Program-made: the position numbers and the translations under genes
Shown here: positions 9,001 through 13,656 of the stretch, one piece after another
Layout: each line of letters begins with the position of its first letter
Numbering within the stretch: the first letter of the stretch is position 1
The notes under the pieces: model-generated
What the model saw: the letters and a program-made list of their open reading frames with translations, nothing else
The model's database searches: none
What the model was told of the DNA's origin: nothing
Source: an uncultured Oscillospiraceae bacterium
Lineage (GTDB): Bacteria > Bacillota > Clostridia > Oscillospirales > Oscillospiraceae
NCBI GenBank assembly: GCA_947599925.1
Contig: CANQFT010000015.1
Location: 1-47,754 of the forward strand
Direction: 5' to 3'
DNA length: 47,754 nucleotides

Positions 9001-11637
9001 GTCGCCGTATTCATTGGGGCTGGAGCCCAGGGGCTTTCCCACGGCGTTTTCGGAGGTCAAAATCCAGTTGGGGTTGGGCCGCTGGACCTCATAGGCGAAC
9101 TTCGTGCCTTTCGCCGCGTCATAGAGCTGATTTTCAAACATCACCCGCCCCTCCAGGCTGGTGGACGCCGACTGGACACGCTCATACGCCGTGTCGTCCG
9201 CGGGGGACGCCCCTGTATATTCCTGGATGGTCCAGCTGCCGTGGTCGCCCGTGACGGTGTAATAGGTCTTGCCGCTGTCCCGGTCGCTGTCGGCGGTCTG
9301 GCGGTACAGGTTCACCGTCACATCGCTGAGAGGCACGTCCATGTTGGACTGGCTGGCGTTATACACGCCGTCCCGCGTCGGCTTGCCCTCGTCGTTGTCG
9401 TAGAACACCAGGCCGGTGATATTGGCCACCGCCTGCCCGTCACCAAGCCCCTGGATGGTGATGGCCCCAAAGGATTCCCCCTCGGCGGTGACAGGCTGGC
9501 CGGGGATAAAGGTCCAGAAGTTCTGGATGCTGAAGTCGGAGACGACATAGGTAGTACCGTAGTTCGTCCCACCACTACCGGCATTGGCGACCGGGTTTTT
9601 CGCGCTGTCCAGCCAGTCGATCATATCCTTGTGCGCCGCGATTTCAGTTTTCCCTGCCGGATCGCCGGCCTCATTGTAAAAGGGGATGTGATTGCTGGTG
9701 TGGCTGTGGTCCCCGGCGCGGAGGCCGGCGCCTTTCCGATAGGCATCCATATACGCCTTGTATTCTGATGCGTTTGTATTGGAAATATCTTTCCAAAGGA
9801 AGAACTGATCCGCCTCTCCTGTATAGGATCGCTTGCTCTCGTTTTTTCCATCCCATGTACTGTCCGCCCAGCTGGTGCTGCCGCTGGTTTTCGCGCTCTT
9901 CACAGTGCCAATATCGCCCTCGGAGGTGCCGGTGCGCGCCACCTTTTCCCCGTAGTAGATGGCGGAGTTGTCGTAGTAGATGACGCTCTTGGTGGCGGTG
10001 TAGATATTCTCCTCCGCTCCATTCGGATCGTTATCCGCGTCGATACGGTCGCCGTCTTTGTTGTAGACGGGACTCACCCGGGTAAAGGTAAAGCCCCCGG
10101 TCGTATCTTCCACGTCCATAATGGGGAAGTGGATCTCCCCGGCCTTGGTGGTGACGGTCCAGGAGATGTCCTCCGGCTTATAGGTGCCCGGAGGGATGAT
10201 CACGCCGTTGCCGTCCCGGCCGTCCCAGAAGAGGCGGTTGGTGGAGTAGGGGGTGACCACGCCGGAGATCTCCACCGGGGCATAGGTGAAGCCGGGGTCC
10301 TTGCCCGCCGGAGAAGGGACCTCCTTAAATTCAATGCGGAGGGTGGCGGTGGTGGCGTTCTGTACATCGAACTGGAACCAGCCGCCCCGGCCCTCGTAGG
10401 CGCCGGGGATATAGTCCCTCGTTTTCTCGTCCCAGACCCGGGACACAAACTTCAGGTTGGTGGCCGGGTCCGGGGTCACGGCTTTGTTGAACAGGTAACC
10501 CTCCAGGTCCTGGTCCGGCATCTCAAAGAAGATCTTGTAGCTCTTGGTCAACTCCGTGTCCGGAGTGCCGGGGTAAGTGTAGGTGACGCCGAATTCATCG
10601 TATGTATTCCCGTTGTCCACGTCCTTGACCGACTTGTAGAGGATGTTGCCGGTGGCGCGGTCCAGCAGGCCCTGGTTGTTGGCGAAGAAGTTGTAGGTGT
10701 AGGGGTGGGCATTCTTGAAATCCCACTGGTAGATGTAGTTGTCCGAGGTGAGGACGTAGTACGTCTCGTTCACGTTGCCTTGCTCCTGGAAGTCCAGGTA
10801 GTCGGCGTAGACCCGGCCCGTCTCCTTGTAGCCCTGCTCGTTGAACACGCTGACGTCCCAGGCGTCCACCATGCCGCCGCAGTCAACTCCATCAAGTTGC
10901 CCTGTATCAACATCGGAAAATATAGCGTTCTTCGTTTTCCTTTTATTACTGGGGCTATCGGCAAATCCAGCACCGTCCTGAGAGTGGAACTCAAAGGTGT
11001 ATACGCCGGTCTCGTGGACAGGGTAGGTGAGGGGAGTGTAGGAGTACGCCGTGCCGCCGGCCTCCCGCTTCTGCCCGCTGACGCTCTCCATGGTCTTGGC
11101 CAGCACCTCAGTCTGGTAGTTGGGGATGTGGCCCTTGCCGCCCTCGACCACATCATAGAGGATGCGGTTGCCGTCCAGGTCGATGAGGACGATGTCCACC
11201 GTGGCGCCCTCGCCCAGTTGCTGTTCCGCCTTGGCCTGGTCGGCGGGAGAACTGCTCAACGCCCCCGTTCCGGCGATATTCAGCGTGGATTTGGCCACGC
11301 TGGAGCCGAAGGTGATGGTCTCGCCTTCAAAGGCGAAGACGTGGATGTAGTTTTTGTGTACGATCCCGCCAAATGTGCCGTTGCCCGCTGCCCAGCACAT
11401 ATACGTCCGGGCGGAGTTGTCTCTCCACTCCAGCTTATCCAAATCAAACTTAACGGCATATTCCGCTTCGCGGGCGTCCTGTTCCGCCTCATAGTCCTTC
11501 GCGTCCGCGGCCTTGGCAGCGGGCAGAGCGAAATGCGCCAGTCCCAGCGTCATCACCAGGGCCAGCAGTCCCGCCATCGCGTGCGCTCCCACCCCGGAGC
11601 GCCAGGCGGCCGTTTCTCTTTTGTTCGCAGTTCTCAT
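1..11637 (-). CDS. Giant multidomain surface adhesin / pilin-like protein (3' end outside window)
   Basis: The protein has at least 3879 residues and runs off the left edge. ATG at 11637 follows GGGAGAG with 7-nt spacing. The frame was confirmed open at about 11637, 10750, 9010, 5890, 3070 and 1-21. Order: signal peptide (1 to about 43, ending AKA-AD); a large region I do not recognise; an SdrD-B-like segment near 735-860; a Cna-B/SpaA-like prealbumin domain near 1100-1205 (REVYPPAGY); about ten FctA/Spy0128-type pilin isopeptide domains from about 1250 to 3270, each with a starting Lys (e.g. TPSVTKVLNGRPW), a central TITE/TVTE Glu and a terminal FVN Asn; five DUF7601-like repeats from about 3275 (e.g. 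GSLTVTKTVSG); then a Pro-rich hexapeptide stalk. In known family members the Lys-Glu-Asn set forms intramolecular isopeptide bonds, giving a stiff rod. A sortase signal is expected beyond position 1 but is not visible. Likely role is attachment or fibre formation (inference). Confidence 0.9.
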   Translation of the reverse strand, partial: MRTANKRETAAWRSGVGAHAMAGLLALVMTLGLAHFALPAAKAADAKDYEAEQDAREAEYAVKFDLDKLEWRDNSARTYMCWAAGNGTFGGIVHKNYIHVFAFEGETITFGSSVAKSTLNIAGTGALSSSPADQAKAEQQLGEGATVDIVLIDLDGNRILYDVVEGGKGHIPNYQTEVLAKTMESVSGQKREAGGTAYSYTPLTYPVHETGVYTFEFHSQDGAGFADSPSNKRKTKNAIFSDVDTGQLDGVDCGGMVDAWDVSVFNEQGYKETGRVYADYLDFQEQGNVNETYYVLTSDNYIYQWDFKNAHPYTYNFFANNQGLLDRATGNILYKSVKDVDNGNTYDEFGVTYTYPGTPDTELTKSYKIFFEMPDQDLEGYLFNKAVTPDPATNLKFVSRVWDEKTRDYIPGAYEGRGGWFQFDVQNATTATLRIEFKEVPSPAGKDPGFTYAPVEISGVVTPYSTNRLFWDGRDGNGVIIPPGTYKPEDISWTVTTKAGEIHFPIMDVEDTTGGFTFTRVSPVYNKDGDRIDADNDPNGAEENIYTATKSVIYYDNSAIYYGEKVARTGTSEGDIGTVKSAKTSGSTSWADSTWDGKNESKRSYTGEADQFFLWKDISNTNASEYKAYMDAYRKGAGLRAGDHSHTSNHIPFYNEAGDPAGKTEIAAHKDMIDWLDSAKNPVANAGSGGTNYGTTYVVSDFSIQNFWTFIPGQPVTAEGESFGAITIQGLGDGQAVANITGLVFYDNDEGKPTRDGVYNASQSNMDVPLSDVTVNLYRQTADSDRDSGKTYYTVTGDHGSWTIQEYTGASPADDTAYERVQSASTSLEGRVMFENQLYDAAKGTKFAYEVQRPNPNWILTSENAVGKPLGSSPNEYGDYALYAYDKEEKGTEVQVFTLGGTSVPNAVDPESNTANVENHTATAINVGYHYTPVQSLRAIKSWNITGTETKAPSNVVFELSYYNADKEIKVYQELSLSSIMSWENIWNYLPETIDHKSVQYFISAEYYLIPDGADGGTLYKHAFELDDTASELTYKSFVGTAYSRKLTAEEVEGLTYNSYDSLNGEEADWEKAPDAPFTAVLDRNVGTAETTVTITNSDDPGVIEILKYTGSEDAHNYLPGATFRLYADTDGGDDISLEQVQTLINGEGGSLAKLSAMQVGSGSTRDNGRMTFSGLDPEKHYVIREVYPPAGYRAREVLYIVHPATCYGTEKEGHYHAEKPEDMEDDAWDTWQLQNLYFGTDDHALAAIANIPASGDMAIRKQLVGRAWNDNDAFTFDIAFRDSAGKPLNAAALASLTSSGGNYVIPGSSAVRIPTSEYTLFDADGGNTLDAKLKTFLASFDDSKDLTVNSASDTAEDTVSVHGMQDVKVSLPDTKQSVALIVNAELEYDEDGTPKPDQPKPSDALMNTSKAGDGTDTGAQASTHHDFPAAGTYTFTISENCPSDPGTTDYTTRVYTVTVLVTRVLDPDAEEVVPDLNNSYLRADVQSIYYQEASEGGTSAEYPANYDSRKYYAGVAPTFANTYHVQPAVYASSYAIQVDFSGRLDDGTGLPVNNGKQTENWLDTDSFTVSITGDDEATQTALANGNIHIGGLLRDLENSPAHKKLQFNQTNVVNVNNGRVTDTAPYQNEDTGKWEHRFKFEELNFQDIVFPVKWVFSEAATVGGERYEAGTAVPDQTETSNFVTTFSTEEEAKAHGLDKAGSYFYESADALESSDNSGDFYPVESRTEDVVYHLTVQEDVPEETHGINYDPISYSMRFTLKDTVSDTASGTDANGVIEEMDLVVSRTDGDEVDEKYSTCEIDRQVVTTFDQWTHPERLFDSTGDGAETKYFQYYINADHVIREVERRTAADGTAHYYVSLGTSQYEVVEGDHPLDAVNRQIGFQDLLKTYTVTFIVKKEAHSGNHTMVFKNEYQTQGTWTPTIHKFVEGRDWGDAESFDFTLTCTDWPGKAVGNTYDPLAGDSKLTIEKAAGKNDNTGTFDPVNFNAPGTYQFTLSETIDLHTNGKLEIRDAIPIAVTASDEEHNGKLKLTVTGLDGSAAHRDQTEGDGSDAVTSTINFVNAYSESGTFDTAIEKTLTGRDWASDDGFKFTVTLDEAARNAVRAGQLTMPTTPGWNQVSDGEYTVTVTNDSTGADSDAARRVLGTLNLSELRAKGGTYVFTVTEDTEDFAEKTLECRQPEVKLTVTAYSGEGTEGGYTGTILTYAYFDEDVKEKDDEDALRSPYVVPFTNRFYVDTKGPGAEEEGTNFTVAKKFTGRPDDEWKSTDTFHATVAFSGTDELLEKFQFKNDEGEYVKWDDGEYGEVTFTGADRSEVFDFRFFEAGTYPFTVTEENGGKMIDGVQYDESQYTVTFTVAPDPDDGNRLAVTRAITGGVAGNVDGGAITFQNTYTATGSWTPTVTKELRGRDWQTGEAFQFTLACEETDGVALPASTAIEVGEAEAEGGVPFGPVHFTKPGTYHFTITETAPGAGITAEAGEIGLTVTAVDQGNGALSLTVTGMDGAEPAALEEELDDVATTVRFVNAYSESGDFPLSLAKRLTGRDWSGADAFSFAIAPRDSATEAAIAAGTLAVPEGWTSRPGGAGYAVTLHGTAGGGETRSLDLGTLHVGNLRGGAAAYTFTVQEDTAAFGGDLYCRQPSVQLTVTATRNTGTGVHAFTAAYAYLDDSETHGGAAPVEGVTLPFTNHAAAQPDPEATGSSLTVGKALEGRDWLAGERYAVELRLTDGEMEQVRYSGDGGAYLSLPASLTHTFQSADGSAPEDWTLDLRFYAEGDYVFTVREIQPDQPPAGIACDATTYTATFHVTRTADDGGKLVVRRTIASAPAENEAADKVLFVNRYTPLAATWTPSVTKVLNGRPWAANDSFTFDLALAEDSPDTEGVDLPADHTVAVTDPGQATAFPPVTFSQPGMYRFILRETNLGFDADAGAYPVTVTVTDDATTGKLSLAFAPEGVAASGEETAEGWRYTTTTEFVNTFSQQPSQFTLELQKTLSGRAWRTDDVFSFTITPDEATQAALADVPAALELPAAWGEADLATGAYTIALSNQDAAAVDEVLTAALGTVHVNRTGIYRFTIEETASAAGDTYCPEPTIRLTVTAMPETDPNGVPNGYMVVTTFAHAEGGGSLIQDPASGVTTIPFTNHACDEIALTLNKTYTDVTDGSDKAWADGFFQAQVTLERADGPVSCGGAPLAVGHAVTIPLTPDGAEVPLRFLAEGDYEFTVAEVPGAAPGVTYDPTRFTVAATVTADPATGQLATAYTLNGERADRITFANTYREIPITGGLTVTKTVLGEDPGARFRFTVTLSDAAVHGVYDGMTFQDGVAEFTLGDGEAVSASGLPAGVKYTVAEEETAGYTATAVGATGRIPASGSVVAAFTNAPSAEPIPPADRGFGSLTVTKTVSGDTAEPDREWHFTVTLGDSALDGTYGGMTFAGGVAHIALTGGHSVTATGLPAGLSYTVVETEAGQDGYTTSSGNGRGTIPGGGTATASFINHRDTEPAAPTGGLSVSKTVSGALGDKAARWHFTVTLSGDGAEHVSGVYGGVTFQNGVATLALGHGESQTIPGLPVGLSYEVTEREADQDGYTTSATAATGTIQRDRIAAAVFTNAKTPAPQAGHGHLTVVKTVTGNGGERDRAFPFTVTLSEPRTGVYDGVTFQDGVGVFSLASGQSVTLELPLGTTYTVAEEEAEGYTAASTGWTGIITDTPAVASFVNDRQFSVGDLTISNTVTGTAGDKSREWHFHLALGDKSIDGVYGGVTLSGGEADLTLKHGQSVTLTGLPAGVTYTVTEAEADQDGYKTTSTGAAGAIPLDGAASAAFVNAKPGSSSSGGRPRSDETTTPDETPVPDVTPSPDATPVPDETPVPDVTPSPDATPVPDETPVP
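2..145 (-). repeat. 18-bp coding tandem repeat in the adhesin stalk (54-bp higher-order unit)
   Basis: Eight 18-bp units lie head to tail. Three variants cycle, so the pattern repeats every 54 bp (for example GGGACGGGCGTCTCGTCA at 2, 56 and 110). On the minus strand they encode hexapeptides PDETPV, PDATPV and PDVTPS, with a divergent first unit (DETTTP) at 128-145. The tract runs off the left edge. It is a rigid Pro-rich spacer expected to cross the cell wall. Length change by slippage is plausible because neighbouring 54-bp units are identical. Confidence 0.9.
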
Positions 11638-11650
11638 GACGATCTCTCCC

Positions 11651-11800
11651 TTACGTTGGATAGAAATGGATCGGGCGCGCGCCGCTCCCCTCCGGCGGGG
11701 GTCCTTTGGGCGAGTAAAAAGGGTACGTCAATGAAGACCTCGGCAAAAGCGTCACGAACATGACAAACGCCAGTATCCGGGCTAAAAAACGCTTGTACAT
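11651..11800 (-). CDS. 49-residue signal-peptide-like small ORF upstream of the adhesin
   Basis: ATG at 11800 is preceded by a good ribosome site (GGAAGG, 9-nt spacing). The product starts MYKRFLARILAFVMFVTLLP, a basic N-terminus plus hydrophobic core like a secretion signal. It then has a short Pro/Gly-rich tail with no second domain and stops at TAA 11653-11651, 13 nt before the adhesin start. It could be a translated leader that couples ribosomes to the adhesin start, a small secreted peptide, or the remnant of an older signal peptide left by gene fusion. No family is recognised. Confidence 0.5.
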   Translation of the reverse strand: MYKRFLARILAFVMFVTLLPRSSLTYPFYSPKGPPPEGSGARPIHFYPT

Positions 11801-11840
11801 AGCAGTTTTCCTTCCTTTATAGGGGTAGCGAGCGTTCGTT

Positions 11841-11884
11841 CTGTCCGTGGGTACCCACGGACAGAGCTGGGCCGGCCCAGCTCT
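11841..11884. promoter_or_regulatory. Two overlapping perfect palindromes in the adhesin leader
   Basis: A hairpin with arms CTGTCCGTGGG / CCCACGGACAG (11841-11864) overlaps by two bases a 22-bp perfect palindrome centred on GGGCCGGCCC (11863-11884). Both lie between the predicted adhesin promoter and the 49-residue ORF, in what would be the 5' leader of the mRNA. No T-run follows on the minus strand, so they are not classic terminators. They could stabilise the mRNA 5' end, block RNase access or bind a regulator. Confidence 0.55.
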
Positions 11885-11932
11885 GATGGTTCTTGCATCA
11901 CACGCTTGGAAAATCACGATCCCGCGGCTATT

Positions 11933-11963
11933 ATCATACCATGTTCACCCGTGAACAGCTCAA
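11933..11963 (-). promoter_or_regulatory. Predicted adhesin promoter with embedded palindromic operator
   Basis: On the minus strand there is a TTGAGC -35-like hexamer (11963-11958), a 19-bp spacer and TGG-TATGAT, an extended -10 (TATGAT 11938-11933). The spacer contains TGTTCACGGGTGAACA (11957-11942), with 7-bp perfect arms around GG. That is well placed for a repressor that would occlude polymerase. The spacing is 2 bp longer than ideal, and the extended -10 may compensate. Confidence 0.5.
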
Positions 11964-11994
11964 GCGGAGCGGCGGAAAAAATTCGACAATTTTT

Positions 11995-12017
11995 CCCCGC
12001 TCCAACGGGGATTTTTT
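11995..12017 (+). terminator. Short hairpin with T-run, plus-strand terminator-like
   Basis: CCCCG (11995-11999), a 6-nt loop and CGGGG (12006-12010) are followed by ATTTTTTG on the plus strand. An adjacent AT-rich inverted repeat (GGAAAAAATT / AATTTTTCC, 11974-11996) overlaps it. The stem is only 5 bp, so termination strength is doubtful. No plus-strand gene needs it. Confidence 0.3.
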
Positions 12018-12131
12018 GAAATTTTTAAGAAAAGGCCCGCGCCGTGCCAAGCCCATCCCAGAACAGGATGCGCCTGGCTGATACCAGCTTGAGCGGAATG
12101 GGTCGAGAGGTCTGTCGGCGGACCCAGAGGC

Positions 12132-12402
12132 TTATCAACAAAATAACAATTTCGTCCGCGCGGGCCCCGCCTTTGGCCGCATCGGGGAACGGGAAACGCG
12201 GCCCTTAGAGGCGGCGGGACCAAAAATGGGCGCGGAAAACAGGGCCGCGAAAAGGGGAACGCTTTGCGGCTCAGGTTTTCCTGCCATTTTTCAACAAACA
12301 GCTTGTATTTTCGTGGCGCTTGTGGTAACATCCCTATGTATGGCCTGCGCCGCAAGGAGCGGCGGCCCATCCGTTCGAGGCAATATTGTTATTTTGTGAT
12401 AA
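12132..12402. repeat. Candidate invertible segment bounded by imperfect 18/19-bp inverted repeats
   Basis: The left repeat TTATCAACAAAATAACAAT (12132-12150) recurs inverted at 12385-12402 as TTATCACAAAATAACAAT. They differ by one inserted base and share ACAAAATAACAAT exactly. The right repeat begins 5 bp from the stop codon of a tyrosine recombinase gene, the usual position of an inversion site. The 234-bp interior has no convincing gene and carries a promoter-like sequence pointing toward the recombinase. Together with the adhesin lying just left, this resembles a phase-variation switch. Confidence 0.55.
12303..12331 (+). promoter_or_regulatory. Promoter-like sequence inside the candidate invertible segment, facing away from the adhesin
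   Basis: TTGTAT (12303-12308), a 17-bp spacer and TAACAT (12326-12331), preceded by TGG as an extended -10. It reads rightward, convergent with the minus-strand recombinase gene. Inversion between the flanking repeats would turn it toward the adhesin. The layout matches the promoter in the 46713-46855 switch. Confidence 0.45.
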
Positions 12403-12406
12403 ACCG

Positions 12407-13244
12407 CTACGACACCAGCCCCAGCCTGTCCAGCGCCTGGGCGTGTTCCGCGCCGGTGGAGATCAGATAGATGCGTGTCGTCTCCATGGACGAGTGGCCC
12501 AGCACGTCGGACAGCTTGGCGATGTCCCGCGTCACCCGGTAGAACATCCGGGCGAACAGGTGCCGCAGGTTATGGGGGAACACCTTGGACTTCTCCACTC
12601 TGGCCTTGTCGCACAGGGCTTTCATCTCCGCCCAGATCTGCCGCCGCGTCAGGCCCCTTTCCGCTTCTAGTGAGAAATATCTCGCCGGAGGCGGTTTTGT
12701 TTTTCCGGGCGTATTTCAGCAGCTTCCGGCAGAGCTTGGCTGGGAGTAAAATCGTCCGCACCTTGCCCTTGAGGGAGATGTCCGCTCGGCCCGCTCTGGC
12801 CGCCTCCACGGTGATATACCGCGCCTCGCTGACCCGGATGCCGGTGGAGCAGATGGTCTCCATCAAAAGCGCCAGCCGGGGCTTCTCACCGGCGGCAGTC
12901 AGGAGCCGCTCGTATTCCTCGCGGGTCAGTTCCCGCGACTGGTCCCGGAACACCCGCCGTTGGAGCCGCAGGGCTTTCACCCGGCAGTCCTCCATGCCCT
13001 GGAACCGCAGGAGAGCGTTCACCGACGCCACCATGGAGTTGACCGTGGCGGGGGCATAGCCCTGGGTCGTCAGCCCGTCCCGCCACGCGGCCACCGCCTC
13101 CTTTGTGACAGGCGCGCCGCCCATATGCGCGGCAAAGGCCGCCCCGTCCCGGAGATACTTTTCGATGGTGCCCGCGCTCTTTTCCTCCCGCCGCAGATAA
13201 GCGGCAAAATGCTGTAAATCTGAATGTGAAATTCTGTTTTTCAT
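12407..13244 (-). pseudogene. Tyrosine recombinase / DNA invertase-like, split by a frameshift
   Basis: ATG at 13244 (MKNRISHSDLQHF) has GGAGG upstream. An N-terminal SAM-like DNA-binding domain is followed by the catalytic domain: first Arg in STGIRVSEARY and beta-hairpin Lys in KGKVRTILLP. After GEIFLTRSGKG the frame is lost at GGGGCC near 12649-12656. A one-base shift restores LTRRQIWAEMKAL, then FPHNLRHLFARMFY (His-x-x-Arg), LGHSSMETTRIYL (His and nucleophilic Tyr) and a stop at 12407. All catalytic residues exist, but split between two frames, with total length about 279 residues. It could be a true pseudogene, a sequencing error in a short homopolymer, or a slippage-translated gene. The left end abuts the inverted repeat at 12385-12402, suggesting it acted on that site. 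Confidence 0.85.
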
Positions 13245-13260
13245 AGCTGCCTCCGTCAAT

Positions 13261-13283
13261 AAAATAGAATATCCCTCTATTTT
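13261..13283. promoter_or_regulatory. Palindrome overlapping the recombinase promoter
   Basis: Perfect 8-bp arms AAAATAGA (13261-13268) and TCTATTTT (13276-13283) lie just upstream of the recombinase ribosome site. On the minus strand a weak promoter overlaps it (TTGGGT, 17 bp, TATTTT). This position suits autorepression or a regulator of recombinase dose. Confidence 0.4.
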
Positions 13284-13441
13284 ACCCAATAAGGCAGGAG
13301 ATGAACGCAGACCTTGCTTACAGCGGCGGAGATCCACTCTCGGAGCAAAGGCCGCCAAAAGGCCACGAAACCGCCGGAGAAAAACGCTCAGATCAGCTGA
13401 GACCAAGAGGCCGTGGATCCAAGTCCCGCCACTCGGACCAC

Positions 13442-13479
13442 GTCGGAGCAAGCTTTATATCGCTTGCTCCGACTTTTTT
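13442..13479 (+). terminator. Strong intrinsic-terminator hairpin
   Basis: Perfect 12-bp arms GTCGGAGCAAGC (13442-13453) and GCTTGCTCCGAC (13462-13473) are followed by six T on the plus strand. It lies directly after the GGACCA end of repeat copy 1. No protein gene on the plus strand precedes it, so it may end a transcript of the repeat itself. Confidence 0.65.
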
Positions 13480-13518
13480 CAAAAAGTCAGAGCGCGCTCA
13501 TGCCGCTGCTCCTCCTTT

Positions 13519-13559
13519 CCAAATCGAACCCGCTGCGCTGGGCTTCGATTTGGTTTTTT
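13519..13559 (+). terminator. Second plus-strand terminator hairpin
   Basis: Arms CCAAATCGAA (13519-13528) and TTCGATTTGG (13544-13553), with further CCC/GGG pairing inside, are followed by TTTTTT. It lies within the 155-bp insertion that splits repeat copy 1. Confidence 0.6.
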
Positions 13560-13595
13560 GAATGAAATCATAAATCCTATAAAGCCACTTGTACC

Positions 13596-13631
13596 AAAAA
13601 TCCCTGAGACCATATGGTCCCAGGGATTTTT
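13596..13631 (-). terminator. Bidirectional terminator ending the cobalamin operon
   Basis: A near-perfect inverted repeat (AAAAATCCCTGAGACC / GGTCCCAGGGATTTTT around CATATG) begins 26 bp after the stop of the ABC-S fusion gene. It ends in a T-run on either strand. The same terminator recurs at 26047-26083 with one base changed in the loop. Confidence 0.8.
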
Positions 13632-13656
13632 CTTTGTCCATTTCCGAGGAGCAATA

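Larger units (their letters stand above)
13314..13655 (+). repeat. Dispersed repeat, copy 1 (interrupted), left border of the cobalamin operon
   Basis: Positions 13314-13440 match 25897-26047 in the same orientation: shared TTGCTTACAGCGG at the start, ACGAAACCGCCGGAG in the middle, and CCGCCACTC(G/C)GACCA at the end. After a 155-bp insertion the match resumes at 13596-13655 (AAAAATCCCTGAGACC and TTCTTTG(T/C)CCATTT), stopping just before the stop codon of the ABC-S fusion gene. Both copies have a hairpin around ATCAG(CT) with different but still paired arms. Not coding as far as I can judge. It occupies most of the gap 13245-13656. Confidence 0.7.

Noticed and set aside
337-11763. Very long plus-strand open frames opposite the adhesin (337-5748, 6550-9768, 10129-11763)
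   Set aside because: They are antisense shadows produced by GC-rich codon bias. Their translations are low-complexity Gly/Val/Arg/Asp without domains, whereas the minus frame shows recognisable surface domains.
13410-13440. tRNA or tmRNA 3' end (CCGCCACTCGGACCA), also at 26020-26047
   Set aside because: The T-arm does not form a proper 5-bp stem with a TTC-type 7-nt loop, and no matching 5' acceptor half is found upstream.
13245-13451. Extension of the tyrosine recombinase to an upstream start at 13451
   Set aside because: The extra residues come from the dispersed repeat and have no ribosome site. ATG 13244 has GGAGG and begins the conserved domain.
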